A DNA stretch of 64,000 nt from Pseudomonas lactis (GCF_001439845.1 NZ_JYLO01000002.1:434001-498000); one strand, 5' to 3'; shown: positions 8,912-18,317, counted from the stretch's first letter. Numbers and translations: made by a program. Notes: generated by a model not told the origin, from the letters alone.

Positions 8912-10060
8912 ATGCGCCCAGCGGAACCGGTCACAGGTTTGATTCTTTCCGGCGGCGGGGCGCGCGCGGCGTATCAGGTGGGGGTGTTGGCGGCGATTGC
9001 CGAGTTGCTGCCTGCGGGGGCAGCGAATCCTTTTCCGGTGATCGTCGGCACCTCCGCTGGTGCGATCAATGCGGTGAGCCTGGCCAGTGGCGCCAGCGAT
9101 TTTTCCGCGGCCATCCAACGGCTGACGTCCTTCTGGCAGGGCTTTCGCAGCCACCAGGTGCTGCGCAGTGACTGGCCGGGGGTGATGCGCCAGGCCAGTC
9201 GTTTCCTGATCCATAGCCTTTTGGGCCTGGGCAGCCAGGTGCCGGTGGCATTGCTCAACAGCTCGCCACTGCGCGACTTGTTGCAAGAGCGCTTGAACCT
9301 TGGCGGCATCGACGAGGCGATCCGTCGCCAGCATTTGCAGGCGGTGGCGGTGACCGCGTTTGGTTATGAGTCCGGGCAAGCGGTGACCTTCTATCAGGGC
9401 GGCGGCACCATTGATGCCTGGCTGCGCCATCGGCGTATCGGTGTGCCCACCCAATTGACCGTAGAGCACCTGCTGGCCAGTTCGGCGATCCCGCTGCTGT
9501 TTGCCCCGGTCAAACTCGGCCAGGAGTACTTCGGCGATGGCGCGGTGCGCCAGTCCGCCCCCATCAGCCCGGCCTTGCACCTAGGCGCCAGTCGCGTGTT
9601 GGTGGTGGGGGTGAGTGGCAACCCTCGGGGCAATGAACCTTCGGTGCAACGCAGTTACACCGGCCAGCAACCGACCCTGGCGCAAATTGGCGGGCACATG
9701 CTCAACAGCACGTTCATTGACAGCCTGGAAAGCGATATCGAGCTGCTGGAGCGCTTGAACCAGTTCAGCCGCGTCGTGCCTGTGGATGCGGCGGTCCAGG
9801 GCCTGGCGCCAGTGGAGGTGCTGGTGATTGCCCCCAGCCAGCCCATCGATGAAATCGCCGCGCGACATCGCCAGGAATTGCCGGCGGCACTGCGTGTGTT
9901 TTTGCGGGGGCCTGGGGCGACCAAGACCAGCGGCGCGGGGGTGTTGAGTTATCTGTTGTTCGAGGCGAAGTATTGCAGCGAGTTGATCGAACTGGGGCGC
10001 AAGGATGCCTTGGCCAAGCGCGAAGAAATCACCCGTTTCCTCGGCCTGACGCCGAACTGA
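8912..10060 (+). CDS. Patatin-like phospholipase family protein
   Basis: A 382-residue patatin-fold lipase or acyl hydrolase. The oxyanion glycine loop SGGGARAAYQ lies near residue 13, the nucleophile motif GTSAG near 46, and the catalytic aspartate motif DGAVRQSAP near 209, so the Ser-Asp dyad is intact. No signal peptide or membrane segment is obvious. GGAG lies 7 nt before the ATG. The gene sits 30 nt after lpxL and is probably co-transcribed with it, which hints at a role in membrane lipid turnover; the substrate is not known. Confidence 0.93.
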   Translation: MRPAEPVTGLILSGGGARAAYQVGVLAAIAELLPAGAANPFPVIVGTSAGAINAVSLASGASDFSAAIQRLTSFWQGFRSHQVLRSDWPGVMRQASRFLIHSLLGLGSQVPVALLNSSPLRDLLQERLNLGGIDEAIRRQHLQAVAVTAFGYESGQAVTFYQGGGTIDAWLRHRRIGVPTQLTVEHLLASSAIPLLFAPVKLGQEYFGDGAVRQSAPISPALHLGASRVLVVGVSGNPRGNEPSVQRSYTGQQPTLAQIGGHMLNSTFIDSLESDIELLERLNQFSRVVPVDAAVQGLAPVEVLVIAPSQPIDEIAARHRQELPAALRVFLRGPGATKTSGAGVLSYLLFEAKYCSELIELGRKDALAKREEITRFLGLTPN

Positions 10061-10061
10061 A

Positions 10062-10150
10062 TGTGGGAGCTGGCTTGCCTGCGATAGCGGTATGCCAGCC
10101 AACACTGCTGGCACAGACACACCGCGATCGCAGGCAAGCCAGCTCCCACA
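10062..10150. repeat. REPIN, TGTGGGAGCTGGCTTGCC class
   Basis: Inverted arms immediately after the patatin stop codon and before the convergent porin gene. It fills nearly all the convergent spacer. Confidence 0.92.
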
Positions 10151-10168
10151 AGGAACCGCGATCAACCT

Positions 10169-10954
10169 TTAGAAGTGGTACTTGACCAGGAAGCTTGCCG
10201 TGTCCTGAGTCGTCTTGAAAGCGCCGCTGTCTTCAATCCCGTATTTGTTCTTCCAATAGTCGTATTCAAAACCCACATACAACTGCTTGTCGCCCCAATG
10301 CAAGGCTTTGCCCAAGTCGTATTTGACCTGTGGGTTGAAGTGCAGGTTGGCGTGGTAAGTGCCGCGGGCGTTCTTGTCGTTATCCACCACCCAGTCCATG
10401 AAACCGTCGATCAGCACGTCAGAATTACCCACGGGAATGGTGTACGACCACACCGGGGTGATCTGCCACACGCCGTCACCCGGGCGATTGCCTTCGGTCT
10501 GGCGCTGGTAGAAGTTCAGCTGGAAGTAGTCGAAACCGGGAATGTTCAAATCGAATGCCGGGCCCAGCAAGTAGGACTCGTTATCGCCCTCGCCGAACTC
10601 GTAGGTGAAGGCCAGCAGCACGTCCTTGATTGGGCCGAACGACAGGTCCTTGTCCAGGATCTTGCCGAACGACAAACGCGGGCTGAACTCGCCGTAGTAA
10701 GTATTCGGGCCGACATTGCCGTCTTCCTTGCCGTTGTAAAAGATACGGTCTAGGAAGAAGAAGTTATCGCCATACTTCCACGCGTCGGCATGTTCGAAGG
10801 TGACGGTTTGCTGGATCTGCGGGTTGACGGTAAAGCTCTTGCCCCACAGGTAAGTCAGGCTGTTGTTTTGCCACTGCAACAAGTCACCGGCTACGGCTTG
10901 GCCACCGGCCAACAGTGATCCTGCCAGCATCAGGCCTTTGAACATAGGTTTCAT
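10169..10954 (-). CDS. Tsx/OmpK-like nucleoside-channel outer membrane protein
   Basis: A 261-residue outer-membrane beta-barrel protein. The signal peptide (basic start, then LAGSLLAGG, cleavage after AVA) is followed by repeated amphipathic strands rich in Tyr, Phe and Trp, and the chain ends in Tyr-His-Phe, the C-terminal aromatic that BAM recognises. Overall pattern (LLQWQNNSLTYLWGKSF at the mature start) is that of the Tsx/OmpK nucleoside-channel family. Its position beside the urate/xanthine permease and ureide genes suggests it passes purines or nucleosides across the outer membrane; this is inference. Confidence 0.85.
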   Translation of the reverse strand: MKPMFKGLMLAGSLLAGGQAVAGDLLQWQNNSLTYLWGKSFTVNPQIQQTVTFEHADAWKYGDNFFFLDRIFYNGKEDGNVGPNTYYGEFSPRLSFGKILDKDLSFGPIKDVLLAFTYEFGEGDNESYLLGPAFDLNIPGFDYFQLNFYQRQTEGNRPGDGVWQITPVWSYTIPVGNSDVLIDGFMDWVVDNDKNARGTYHANLHFNPQVKYDLGKALHWGDKQLYVGFEYDYWKNKYGIEDSGAFKTTQDTASFLVKYHF

Positions 10955-11390
10955 TCGGTTGCTCCCGAGTTAAAATTTTATGGTTTTTCTTCTACGCAGG
11001 CGCTCTGGTGTGGCGCCTTTTGGTTCGCTGCAAAAATCGTCTGTTCGGTCAGCTTTGATGCTTTTAGCAAGAGCTGCGCCAAGGTGTTCAAAAAGCCAAA
11101 AAATCCCCGTCGGCTGCAGCGGATGCAGTCGAATTCAGGGGACTTTTGTGCACTTTGGCAGCAAACATCAGGCCGGGATAAGTTGGCCTTGAGGTCAGCT
11201 TTTACATTCGCTGTTTTTTTTTGAGTCGATTCGAGCGGGCGCGGAGAATACTGGCTCCCAGGCCTGGGCTCAAGTGCGCTGTAACAGAGCGCGAGGGGCA
11301 AGAATGGGGCGCGGCGTGTGGCCGGCCCCATGTCAAGGTTGTGCATGTGGGTGTTCCCTGTTTGTTGTTATTTTTGTACTAACAAAGGAA
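10955..11390. other. 436-nt intergenic region upstream of the Tsx-like porin
   Basis: Between the porin start and the stop codon of the upstream permease. It contains a short inverted repeat (about 11112-11130, GCTGCA/TGCAGT) and AT-rich tracts but no convincing gene, terminator or copy of the TTGTATACAA operator. It presumably carries the porin promoter. Confidence 0.5.
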
Positions 11391-12734
11391 TCAATGCGTA
11401 TGTGCGACTTCGGGGCGCTCAGCGCCGCCGAGAATGTTGAACAGGATGTTCAGCGACAGCGCACTGAGGGTGGCCATGGCGATGCCGCTGTGGGTAATCG
11501 GGCTCATCCACAACGGCAGCTGTGCGAAGAACTCCGGGCGTACCACGGGGATCAGGCCCATGCCGATACTCACTGCCACCAGCAACTGGTTACGGCGGTC
11601 GGCGATGTCGGCTTCCTGCAGAATCTTGATCCCGGTTGCCGCCACCATGCCGAACATCGCAATCGCCGCGCCGCCGAGTACCGCAGGTGGAATCGACGCC
11701 ACCAGATAGGCCGCCTTGGGCAGCAGGCTGAGCACGATCAAGAACGCGCCGGCCATGAGCGTGACCGAGCGGCAGCGCACGCCGGTCATCTGCACCAGGC
11801 CGATATTCTGGGCGAAGGAGGAGTGGGTAAAGGTGTTGAAGAAGCCGGCAAAGAACGACGCGCCGGCATCACACAACAGGCCGCGTCGCAGCATCTTCGG
11901 CGTGACCTCCTGGCCGGTGATCTTGCCCAGGGCGAGGAACATGCCGGTGGACTCGACAAAAATGATCACCACCACCAGGCACATCGACAGGATTGGCGCC
12001 AACTCGAACTTGGGCATGCCAAAGTGCAACGGCGTTACCACCTGCACCCATGGCGCCTGGGCCAGGCCACTGAGGTCGACCATGCCGATCACGCCACACA
12101 GCGCGTAACCCAGGCCCATGCCGATCAGCACCGAGATGTTCACCCAGAAGCCGCGCATGAAGCGGTTGATCAGCAGGATCGTGGCCAGTACCAGGGCGGC
12201 AATCGCCAGGTAGACCGGCGAGCCAAACGTGGCGGCGGCGCTACCTCCGCCGGCCCAGTTCACCGCCACGGGAAACAGCGAAAGGCCGATGGCGGTGATC
12301 ACGGTACCGGTCACCAGCGGTGGGAAAAAGCGCACCACCTTGGACATGAACGGCGCGATCAGCATGCCGAAGAACCCAGCGGCGATGGTCGCGCCGAAGA
12401 TGCCCTGCAAACCGATGCCGGGCATGCCGGCCATGGCGACCATGCTGCCCACGGCGGCAAAACTGGCGCCCATCATCACCGGCATGCGGATGCCCATCGG
12501 GCCGATGCCGAACGACTGCACCATGGTGGCAATACCGGCTACGAGTAGGTCGGCGTTGATCAGAAAGGCGATTTCTTCACGGCTCAAGCCGGCGGCTTGG
12601 CCAATGATCAGGGGCACGGCGACGGCACCGCCGTACATCAGCAAGACGTGTTGCAGGCCTACCAGAATCAATTGCAAGAGGGGCAGCCGCACCATGGCGG
12701 GCGCGGCAGGAGTCTGCGTTTCTAACTGGGACAT
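11391..12734 (-). CDS. uacT: NCS2 family urate/xanthine permease
   Basis: A 447-residue inner-membrane nucleobase:cation symporter of the NCS2 family with about 14 membrane segments. The family signature QNIGLVQMTGV lies near residue 310. The link with PuuD, AllA, allantoicase, UraD and PuuE on the same strand makes uric acid or xanthine the likely substrate, as for E. coli UacT and XanQ; the assignment to urate is inferred from context. The ATG has GAGG 6 nt upstream. A REPIN separates it from puuD, 195 nt upstream. Confidence 0.88.
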   Translation of the reverse strand: MSQLETQTPAAPAMVRLPLLQLILVGLQHVLLMYGGAVAVPLIIGQAAGLSREEIAFLINADLLVAGIATMVQSFGIGPMGIRMPVMMGASFAAVGSMVAMAGMPGIGLQGIFGATIAAGFFGMLIAPFMSKVVRFFPPLVTGTVITAIGLSLFPVAVNWAGGGSAAATFGSPVYLAIAALVLATILLINRFMRGFWVNISVLIGMGLGYALCGVIGMVDLSGLAQAPWVQVVTPLHFGMPKFELAPILSMCLVVVIIFVESTGMFLALGKITGQEVTPKMLRRGLLCDAGASFFAGFFNTFTHSSFAQNIGLVQMTGVRCRSVTLMAGAFLIVLSLLPKAAYLVASIPPAVLGGAAIAMFGMVAATGIKILQEADIADRRNQLLVAVSIGMGLIPVVRPEFFAQLPLWMSPITHSGIAMATLSALSLNILFNILGGAERPEVAHTH

Positions 12735-12821
12735 GCAACACCTCGAATCTTTTTATTTTTGTGTTGTTTGGCATTCAATTGCCGGATGAAACTCAATCTT
12801 CAAGCCATTACTGATCTCCCT

Positions 12822-12910
12822 TGTGGGAGCTGGCTTGCCTGCGATGGCGGTGTGTCAGTCAACGAAAGCGTTGGTGATCTACCGCTATCGCAGGCAAGCC
12901 AGCTCCCACA
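12822..12910. repeat. REPIN, TGTGGGAGCTGGCTTGCC class
   Basis: Inverted arms in the spacer between puuD and the urate permease gene; the puuD stop codon follows 20 nt later. Confidence 0.92.
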
Positions 12911-12929
12911 TGGGAACGGTGTGAAACAG

Positions 12930-14213
12930 TCAGTTGGTACGGGCCCCTTGGTTGATCCAGGTGCCGATCAAATCCCGCTCCTGCTGGGTCATCTGGGTAA
13001 TGTTGCCCAGCGGCATGATCTGGCTGGCCACGGCCTGCGCTTGAATGCGCGCGGCCTGTTGCTGGATCTGTGCCGGTGTGTCGAACATCACCCCAGCCGG
13101 AGCGGTGCTGAACAGCGGGCTGGTGGGCTTGGCCGAGTGGCACACGGTGCAGCGTTGCTCGATCACGTGGTGCACCTGGCCGAAGTCCGTGGTGGCCTGG
13201 GCCGGTGCCGGTTCAGCGGCGGGTGCGGCAGGCGCGGCGGGTTTCAAGCCACCGCCCAATGCAGTTTCCGGCAGGGGTTGGTACTCGATGGCAGCCGGTG
13301 CCTTGGCAATCGGTTCAGCCGGTTTGGGCCCGGTCACGTAGGCCAGGCTGATCATCGCCAAGGCGCCCACGGGCAAGGTCCACGCATACTTCTGGCTGTC
13401 ATGCCGGGTGTTGAAGTAATGGCGCACCAACACCGCCGCCACCGCGATCCCGGCCAGGATCAGCCAGTTGTATTGGCTGCCATAGGTGCTCGGGAAGTGG
13501 TTGCTGATCATGATGAACAGCACTGGCAAGGTGAAGTAGTTGTTGTGGCGTGAGCGCAACAGGCCCTTGGCCGGCAGCGCCGGGTCGGGTGTGCGGTTCT
13601 CGGCGATGGCCGCCACCAGCGCGCGTTGGGCCGGCATGATGATGCGGAACACGTTCCCCACCATGATCGTGCCGATCACCGCACCCACGTGCAGGTAGGC
13701 ACCCCGGCCGCTGAATACCTTGCTGAAGCCGTAAGCCGCCGCAATCAACAGCACGAACAGGATCAAGCCGAGCAGGGCAGGGCGTTTGCCCAGGGCCGAG
13801 TCGCACAGAAAGGAGTAGATGAACCAGCCGGCGAACAGTGAGCCGATGCCCAGCAACACGCCTTCGGTGCCGCTGAGGCTGCTGCCGGGGGCGAGCAGGT
13901 ACAGCGTGGGGTTGAGGTAGAACACCACGCACAGCAGCGCGACGCCCGACATCCAGGTGAAATAGGCTTCCCATTTGAACCAGTGCAGGTTGTCCGGCAT
14001 GGTCGGCGGGGCCAGTTTGTATTTTTCCAGGTGGTAGATACCGCCACCGTGGATCGCCCACAAGTCACCGGCCAGGCCGTTCTTGGGGTTGACGCGATTA
14101 AGGTTGTTTTCCAGCCAGACGAAGTAGAAAGAAGCGCCGATCCAGGCGACGCCAGTGATCATGTGAACCCAGCGCACGCTCAGGTTCAGCCATTCCAACA
14201 GATGTGCTTCCAC
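12930..14213 (-). CDS. puuD: Urate hydroxylase PuuD, membrane cytochrome c-type
   Basis: A 427-residue bacterial urate oxidase that converts urate to 5-hydroxyisourate without hydrogen peroxide release. About eight membrane segments (the DUF989 part) fill the first 300 residues; a Pro/Ala-rich linker leads to a cytochrome c domain with the haem motif C-T-V-C-H near residue 355 and a likely axial Met in QIMPLGNITQM. The GTG start has AGAGG 8 nt upstream. Product goes to UraH, encoded divergently at 17.8 kb. Downstream lies the permease; upstream, allA is 51 nt away. Confidence 0.95.
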   Translation of the reverse strand: MEAHLLEWLNLSVRWVHMITGVAWIGASFYFVWLENNLNRVNPKNGLAGDLWAIHGGGIYHLEKYKLAPPTMPDNLHWFKWEAYFTWMSGVALLCVVFYLNPTLYLLAPGSSLSGTEGVLLGIGSLFAGWFIYSFLCDSALGKRPALLGLILFVLLIAAAYGFSKVFSGRGAYLHVGAVIGTIMVGNVFRIIMPAQRALVAAIAENRTPDPALPAKGLLRSRHNNYFTLPVLFIMISNHFPSTYGSQYNWLILAGIAVAAVLVRHYFNTRHDSQKYAWTLPVGALAMISLAYVTGPKPAEPIAKAPAAIEYQPLPETALGGGLKPAAPAAPAAEPAPAQATTDFGQVHHVIEQRCTVCHSAKPTSPLFSTAPAGVMFDTPAQIQQQAARIQAQAVASQIMPLGNITQMTQQERDLIGTWINQGARTN

Positions 14214-14264
14214 AGTCTTTACCTCTCGCCTGTCACCCTTGTTGTCGGGTGATCAGACCTTCTC

Positions 14265-14768
14265 TTATTGGTGGGGGGCGAGGATCAACCGCTCATCCTC
14301 TTTGAAAAAATGCTCATCGCAGTTATTGCCTGTGCCACTGCGATCAACCACCAGGAAGTCATCCCGCTTTTCGATCGTCAGCACCGGGTGGTGCCAGACG
14401 CCGCGATGGTAATTAATGCCCTGCCTGCCGTTGGTGACGAAGGCGCGGACCAAGCCTGATACAGGTTCATCGCCAAGTGGCGCGACCACGATCAGAAAGG
14501 GGTTGCCGAGCAGCGGAATGAAAGCCTGGCTGCCCAGCGGGTGTCTCTCCAGCATGCACACAGTCAGCGGCATGTCCTGCGCGTCGGCGCGGAAGATGCT
14601 GATGATGGCGTGGTCTTCCGGCTTCGCGGTTTCGACCGTGGCCAGTTTGTGAAAGCGCATGGTCGACCCGTTGTTGATCATGAAGTGATCGCTGCCATCG
14701 GTTTCGATAACGTCTCCGAAGGGGGCGAAGGCTTCTTTGGTCAAAGGTTCGATCATCAGTGTGCGCAT
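14265..14768 (-). CDS. allA: Ureidoglycolate lyase
   Basis: A 167-residue enzyme that splits (S)-ureidoglycolate into glyoxylate and urea, the last step of the pathway encoded here. It begins MRTLMIEPLTKEAFAPFGDV, the standard AllA start, and shows the cupin-like H-R-G-V-W-H-H-P motif near residue 130. The open frame extends upstream into a dispersed palindromic repeat, so the later ATG at 14768 is preferred. The repeat fills the spacer to alc. Confidence 0.95.
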   Translation of the reverse strand: MRTLMIEPLTKEAFAPFGDVIETDGSDHFMINNGSTMRFHKLATVETAKPEDHAIISIFRADAQDMPLTVCMLERHPLGSQAFIPLLGNPFLIVVAPLGDEPVSGLVRAFVTNGRQGINYHRGVWHHPVLTIEKRDDFLVVDRSGTGNNCDEHFFKEDERLILAPHQ

Positions 14769-14791
14769 GGCTGTCTTCTTGTCTTGTCTAT

Positions 14792-14899
14792 AGATCGTTC
14801 CCACGCTCTGCGTGGGAACGCTGCCCTGGACGCTCTGCGTCCGCTGTGTGACGCGGAGCGTCACGGGGTGCATCCCCACGCAGAGCGTGGGGACGATCG
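14792..14899. repeat. Dispersed four-hairpin palindromic repeat (copy 1)
   Basis: About 108 nt beginning GATCGTTCCCACGC and ending in its near reverse complement. Inside are hairpins GCGTGGGAACG/CGTTCCCACGC, GGACGC/GCGTCC, GTGACGC/GCGTCAC and ATCCCCACGC/GCGTGGGG. A second copy lies at 49936. It is inserted between alc and allA within the ureide gene group. Confidence 0.88.
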
Positions 14900-14903
14900 G
14901 GTG

Positions 14904-15899
14904 TTATTTGGCGACCTTGCCCAGGACGCGCAGGCGACTCACCCCACCATCCGGGAACACGTTCAAGCGGATGTGGGTAATCGGCCCCAGCGCTTTGATC
15001 TGCTCGGCGAAGGTGTGTTCGGCGTGCATTTCCAGCTTCTGCGCCGGCAGCAATTCGCGCCAGAACAGCGATTGGGTTTCGATCTGGCTGTCGGTGCCGC
15101 CTTTCACGAAGGCGCCCTGGATCGAGCAAGTGTCCGGGTAGTTGCCCTTGAAGTGCAGGGTGTCGACCACGATTTTCTCGATCTCGCCCGGGTGGCCCAG
15201 GGCGACAATCACCCAGTCATTGCCTGGCGTACGACGACGCGCGGTTTCCCAACCGTCGCCCATGTTGATGCCACGGCCTGGGTTGAGGATGTTGCTCATG
15301 CGGCCGAAGTGTTCATCGGAGCAGGCCAGGGCACGGCCGCCATTGAGCGCGGCAGCCAGGTCGACCTGTTCGTTGTCGCCCACCGAGGACCAGTCGCGGA
15401 ACGGCACACCGTACACACGCAGACGGGCTACGCCGCCATCCGGGTAGATGTTAAAGCGCAGGTGGCTGAACGCCTGGTCGTTGTTGATCTCGTGGTAGTG
15501 GTGGCTGTTGCCTTGCAGCTCGACGGCTGACAGCACTTCCACCCACTGGGTATTGGCATCCGGCTCACCCGAGGCCAGGAAGCAGGCTTCCAGGGAGGCC
15601 GACGGCGGGAAGTTGCCGGTGAAGAATGAAGTGTCGATGTCCACGCCTTTGATCGAACCCGGCACGCCCAGGCGGATCACCGCGCTGTCGTAGCCTTCGA
15701 AGCGCTTGCGGCGTGACTCCCAGCCGTCCATCCACTTGCCGTTGTCATCGAAAACGCCCTCCTTCCACACGGCCGGGGTCGGCTGGAACAGGCGGTTGGC
15801 GTCAGCGAACCAGTCATCGGTCACCGAGATGATCTTGGTGCCCAGGCGGGCGTCGGCCAGGTTGACGAACTTCTCGAAAGGTACGGCGTAAGCTTTCAT
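14904..15899 (-). CDS. alc: Allantoicase
   Basis: A 331-residue enzyme that hydrolyses allantoate to (S)-ureidoglycolate and urea. It is built of two similar jelly-roll halves, visible as the repeated motif [11 protein letters not shown] near residue 50 and [11 protein letters not shown] near 215, and the repeated FPDGGVx[15 protein letters not shown]. It starts at 15899 ([11 protein letters not shown]); upstream codons in frame do not look like the family. The gene begins 41 nt after uraD, and its product feeds AllA. Confidence 0.96.
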   Translation of the reverse strand: MKAYAVPFEKFVNLADARLGTKIISVTDDWFADANRLFQPTPAVWKEGVFDDNGKWMDGWESRRKRFEGYDSAVIRLGVPGSIKGVDIDTSFFTGNFPPSASLEACFLASGEPDANTQWVEVLSAVELQGNSHHYHEINNDQAFSHLRFNIYPDGGVARLRVYGVPFRDWSSVGDNEQVDLAAALNGGRALACSDEHFGRMSNILNPGRGINMGDGWETARRRTPGNDWVIVALGHPGEIEKIVVDTLHFKGNYPDTCSIQGAFVKGGTDSQIETQSLFWRELLPAQKLEMHAEHTFAEQIKALGPITHIRLNVFPDGGVSRLRVLGKVAK

Positions 15900-15940
15900 T
15901 CTTCTTGTCTGCCTTAGATAGAGTGGCTGGGGATGGACTG

Positions 15941-16456
15941 CTAGAGGGTCAGTAAGCGGAACAACGCGATCTTGTTGATCTCGTCCAGCGCGCACTTGAA
16001 CTCAGCGTCTGCAGAGTTGTGGATGCGCGTTTCGAACGCGGCGAGGATCTGATGCCGGTTGCTGCCTTTTACCGCCATGATGAAGGGAAACTTGAACTTA
16101 GCTTTGTAGGCCTCATTCAGCTCGGTGAAGCGAGAAAACTCTTCGGCCGTGCATTGGTGAATACCCGCGCCTGCTTGTTCATCGGTGCTGGCTTGGGTCA
16201 GTTGGCCCTGGACGGCGGCTTTGCCTGCCAGGTCCGGGTGAGCATTGATCAGCGCCAGTTGCGAGGCGTGATCAGCACTCAACAGGATATCGCTCATGCG
16301 CTGGTGCAGGGTTTCGATCTGGTCGATCGACGTATCCTGGCCCAGGTCGAAGGCCTTTTCGGCCACCCATGGCGAGTGTTCGTAGATATCGGCGAAGGCT
16401 TGGACGAATGCGTCGCGGCTCAAGGTCGAGGGTTTAAGGGTTTGGAACGCAGTCAT
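15941..16456 (-). CDS. uraD: 2-oxo-4-hydroxy-4-carboxy-5-ureidoimidazoline decarboxylase
   Basis: A 171-residue OHCU decarboxylase that produces (S)-allantoin after UraH. Family motifs are [11 protein letters not shown] near residue 70 and the S-T-D-E-Q-A-G-A-G segment near 92, with the C-terminal R-x-x-x-I-x-x-x-A-E-type helix. The ATG at 16456 has GGGAG 8 nt upstream and overlaps the puuE stop codon (ATGA), so translation is coupled to puuE. Confidence 0.96.
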   Translation of the reverse strand: MTAFQTLKPSTLSRDAFVQAFADIYEHSPWVAEKAFDLGQDTSIDQIETLHQRMSDILLSADHASQLALINAHPDLAGKAAVQGQLTQASTDEQAGAGIHQCTAEEFSRFTELNEAYKAKFKFPFIMAVKGSNRHQILAAFETRIHNSADAEFKCALDEINKIALFRLLTL

Positions 16457-17379
16457 TTCGCCGCTCCCGTGCAGGGGTGGGTTTGGTGCCAGTGACGGGC
16501 GATGTCCACGCGGCGGGTGAACCACACCTGGTCATGGCCTTTGACGTATTCAATGAAGCGCTTGAGCGAGGCCAGGCGTGCCGGGCGGCCGATCAGGCGG
16601 CAATGCAGGCCGATCGAAAGCATCTTCGGCGCCTCGGCACCTTCGGCGTACAGCACGTCGAAGGCGTCCTTGAGGTACTCGAAAAAGTCATCGCCCTTGT
16701 TGAAACCCTGCACCTGGGTGAAGCGCATGTCGTTGGTGTCCAGGGTGTAGGGGATCACCAGGTGCGGCTTGCCGTTGGGGGTGTTGGGTTCCCAGTAGGG
16801 CAGGTCATCGTCGTAGGTGTCGCAGTCGTACAGGAAGCCACCTTCCTCCATCACCAAACGGCGGGTGTTGGGGCCGGTGCGGCCGGTGTACCAGCCCAGT
16901 GGGCGTTCACCGGTGAGTTCGGTGAGGATGCGGATGGCTTCGAGCATGTGCTCGCGCTCCTGGGTCTCGTCCATGTACTGGTAGTCGATCCAGCGGTAGC
17001 CGTGGCTGCAGATCTCATGGCCGGCCTCGACCATTGCGCGGATCACATCCGGGTGGCGCTGGGCGGCCATGGCCACGGCGAAGATGGTCAGCGGGATATC
17101 GAATTCTTTGAACAGCTTGAGGATGCGCCACACGCCGGCACGGCTGCCGTACTCGTACAGCGACTCCATGCTCATGTTGCGCTCGCCTTGCAGCGGCTGG
17201 GCCGAGACCATTTCCGAGAGGAAGGCTTCTGACTCTTTGTCACCGTGCAGAATGTTGCGCTCGCCGCCTTCTTCGTAGTTGAGTACGAACGACAGCGCAA
17301 TGCGTGCCTTGCCCGGCCAGTGGGGGTGAGGAGGGTTACTGCCGTAACCGATCAGGTCGCGTGGGTAGTCAGCGCTCAC
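16453..17379 (-). CDS. puuE: Allantoinase PuuE (polysaccharide-deacetylase fold)
   Basis: A 308-residue metal-independent allantoinase that opens (S)-allantoin to allantoate. The sequence YPRDLIGYGSNPPHPHWPGK and FVLNYEEGGERN at the N-terminus, then EICSHGYRWIDYQ near residue 130, are typical. The start is GTG at 17379, with AAGGA 8 nt upstream; it gives the usual 308 residues, whereas the open frame extends 40 codons more into the promoter region. It is the first gene of the minus-strand ureide group and overlaps uraD by 4 nt. Confidence 0.95.
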   Translation of the reverse strand: MSADYPRDLIGYGSNPPHPHWPGKARIALSFVLNYEEGGERNILHGDKESEAFLSEMVSAQPLQGERNMSMESLYEYGSRAGVWRILKLFKEFDIPLTIFAVAMAAQRHPDVIRAMVEAGHEICSHGYRWIDYQYMDETQEREHMLEAIRILTELTGERPLGWYTGRTGPNTRRLVMEEGGFLYDCDTYDDDLPYWEPNTPNGKPHLVIPYTLDTNDMRFTQVQGFNKGDDFFEYLKDAFDVLYAEGAEAPKMLSIGLHCRLIGRPARLASLKRFIEYVKGHDQVWFTRRVDIARHWHQTHPCTGAAK

Positions 17380-17462
17380 TGCAGTCTTCCTTCTTGTTCG
17401 TGGTAGCAAATGTGTGGCGGCCGGGCAGTGGAATGACTGAGTGGCGTCACAGCGATGAGTGA

Positions 17463-17472
17463 TTGTATACAA
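17463..17472. promoter_or_regulatory. Palindromic operator TTGTATACAA (puuE side)
   Basis: A perfect 10-nt palindrome 84 nt before the puuE start. On the minus strand it overlaps TACAAT, a good -10 candidate. The same sequence occurs at 25670 and a one-base variant at 17699. Confidence 0.6.
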
Positions 17473-17572
17473 CTTATCGCAAACTTTGTAAGCCTGCATT
17501 TCTGCATTTTTTCTGAACGGTCTGTCTGCAAGAAACTTGCCTAAGTGGTCAGGTTAAGATGAAAAAGCCCAC

Positions 17573-17673
17573 TGTAGGAGCGAGCTTGCTCGCGAAAAAC
17601 CTGAGGGCGCCACTTTTAATCCTGATAGTCCGCGTCATCGTTGACGTTTTTCGCGAGCAAGCTCGCTCCTACA
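17573..17673. repeat. REPIN, TGTAGGAGCGAGCTTGCTCGCGAA class
   Basis: Inverted arms within the puuE-uraH divergent promoter region, between the two operator-like palindromes. Confidence 0.92.
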
Positions 17674-17689
17674 GGGGGTTGGAAGGCTG

Positions 17690-17718
17690 TTGAATTTATT
17701 GTGTACAATTTTTTAGAA
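17690..17718 (+). promoter_or_regulatory. Putative uraH promoter with operator TTGTGTACAA
   Basis: Candidate -35 TTGAAT (17690-17695), 17-nt spacer and -10 TTAGAA (17713-17718). The near-palindrome TTGTGTACAA fills 17699-17708 inside the spacer, the same architecture as at the purine permease promoter. The -10 is a weak match, so the promoter call is tentative. Confidence 0.5.
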
Positions 17719-17808
17719 AAATGTCTTAATCAGCCATCGCCGGCTTTTTCACTGCCCTGAAAGAGTGCGGGTTTCTCTATGACTGACTTCGGGAGGCGCA
17801 TAAAAGCC

Positions 17809-18162
17809 ATGGGACGTTTGACCACACACGTTTTGGACGCCGCGCACGGCTGCCCCGGCAGCGCCATCAAGGTTGAGCTGTACCGCGTCGAAGGCGCGCA
17901 GCTGGAGCTGGTCGCTACCGCCACCACTAACAGCGATGGCCGTTGCGACGCACCGCTGCTGCAAGGCGAGGACTACCGCAGCGGCGTGTACCAACTGCAG
18001 TTCAGCGCCGGTGATTACTACCGGGCCCGTGGGGTGCAGTTGCCCGAGCCGGCTTTTCTGGACGTGGTGGTACTGCGCTTTGGCATCAGTGCCGAACAGG
18101 ACCATTACCATGTGCCCCTGCTGATTTCGCCTTACAGCTACTCCACTTATCGCGGTAGCTGA
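17809..18162 (+). CDS. uraH: 5-hydroxyisourate hydrolase
   Basis: A 117-residue transthyretin-like enzyme that hydrolyses 5-hydroxyisourate, the PuuD product, to OHCU, the UraD substrate. Family motifs are present: THVLDAAHGCPG at the N-terminus and the diagnostic C-terminal Y-R-G-S. The ATG at 17809 gives the normal length; GGGAGG lies 12 nt upstream. An in-frame ATG at 17779 would add ten residues and cannot be excluded. A rho-independent terminator follows at 18207. Divergent from puuE with a shared control region. Confidence 0.95.
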   Translation: MGRLTTHVLDAAHGCPGSAIKVELYRVEGAQLELVATATTNSDGRCDAPLLQGEDYRSGVYQLQFSAGDYYRARGVQLPEPAFLDVVVLRFGISAEQDHYHVPLLISPYSYSTYRGS

Positions 18163-18206
18163 GTCGTCACCTCGCTTCACACCCCCAAATGCTCTTCGTT
18201 GGTTTC

Positions 18207-18233
18207 GCCCGCGCACACTGCGGGCTTTTTTTT
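18207..18233 (+). terminator. Rho-independent terminator after uraH
   Basis: Stem GCCCGC/GCGGGC (18207-18212 and 18220-18225) with a 7-nt loop, followed by eight T. Confidence 0.88.
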
Positions 18234-18317
18234 GCCTGGCGTTTGTTCAACTATCTAACGCCTGTTGCGTCAGTGGCGTGCCTAGGCTGGGTGTTTTCCT
18301 CAGGTTAAGAAAACATC

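Noticed and set aside
11371..11388. TTTTTGTACTAACAAAGG near the 3' end of the urate permease gene as a further operator
   Set aside because: It lacks the TTGTATACAA symmetry and lies downstream of the permease stop codon, far from the porin start.
13130..13150. Separate cytochrome c gene at the 3' end of puuD
   Set aside because: The haem motif is in frame with the membrane part and no stop or start intervenes; fused PuuD proteins are known.
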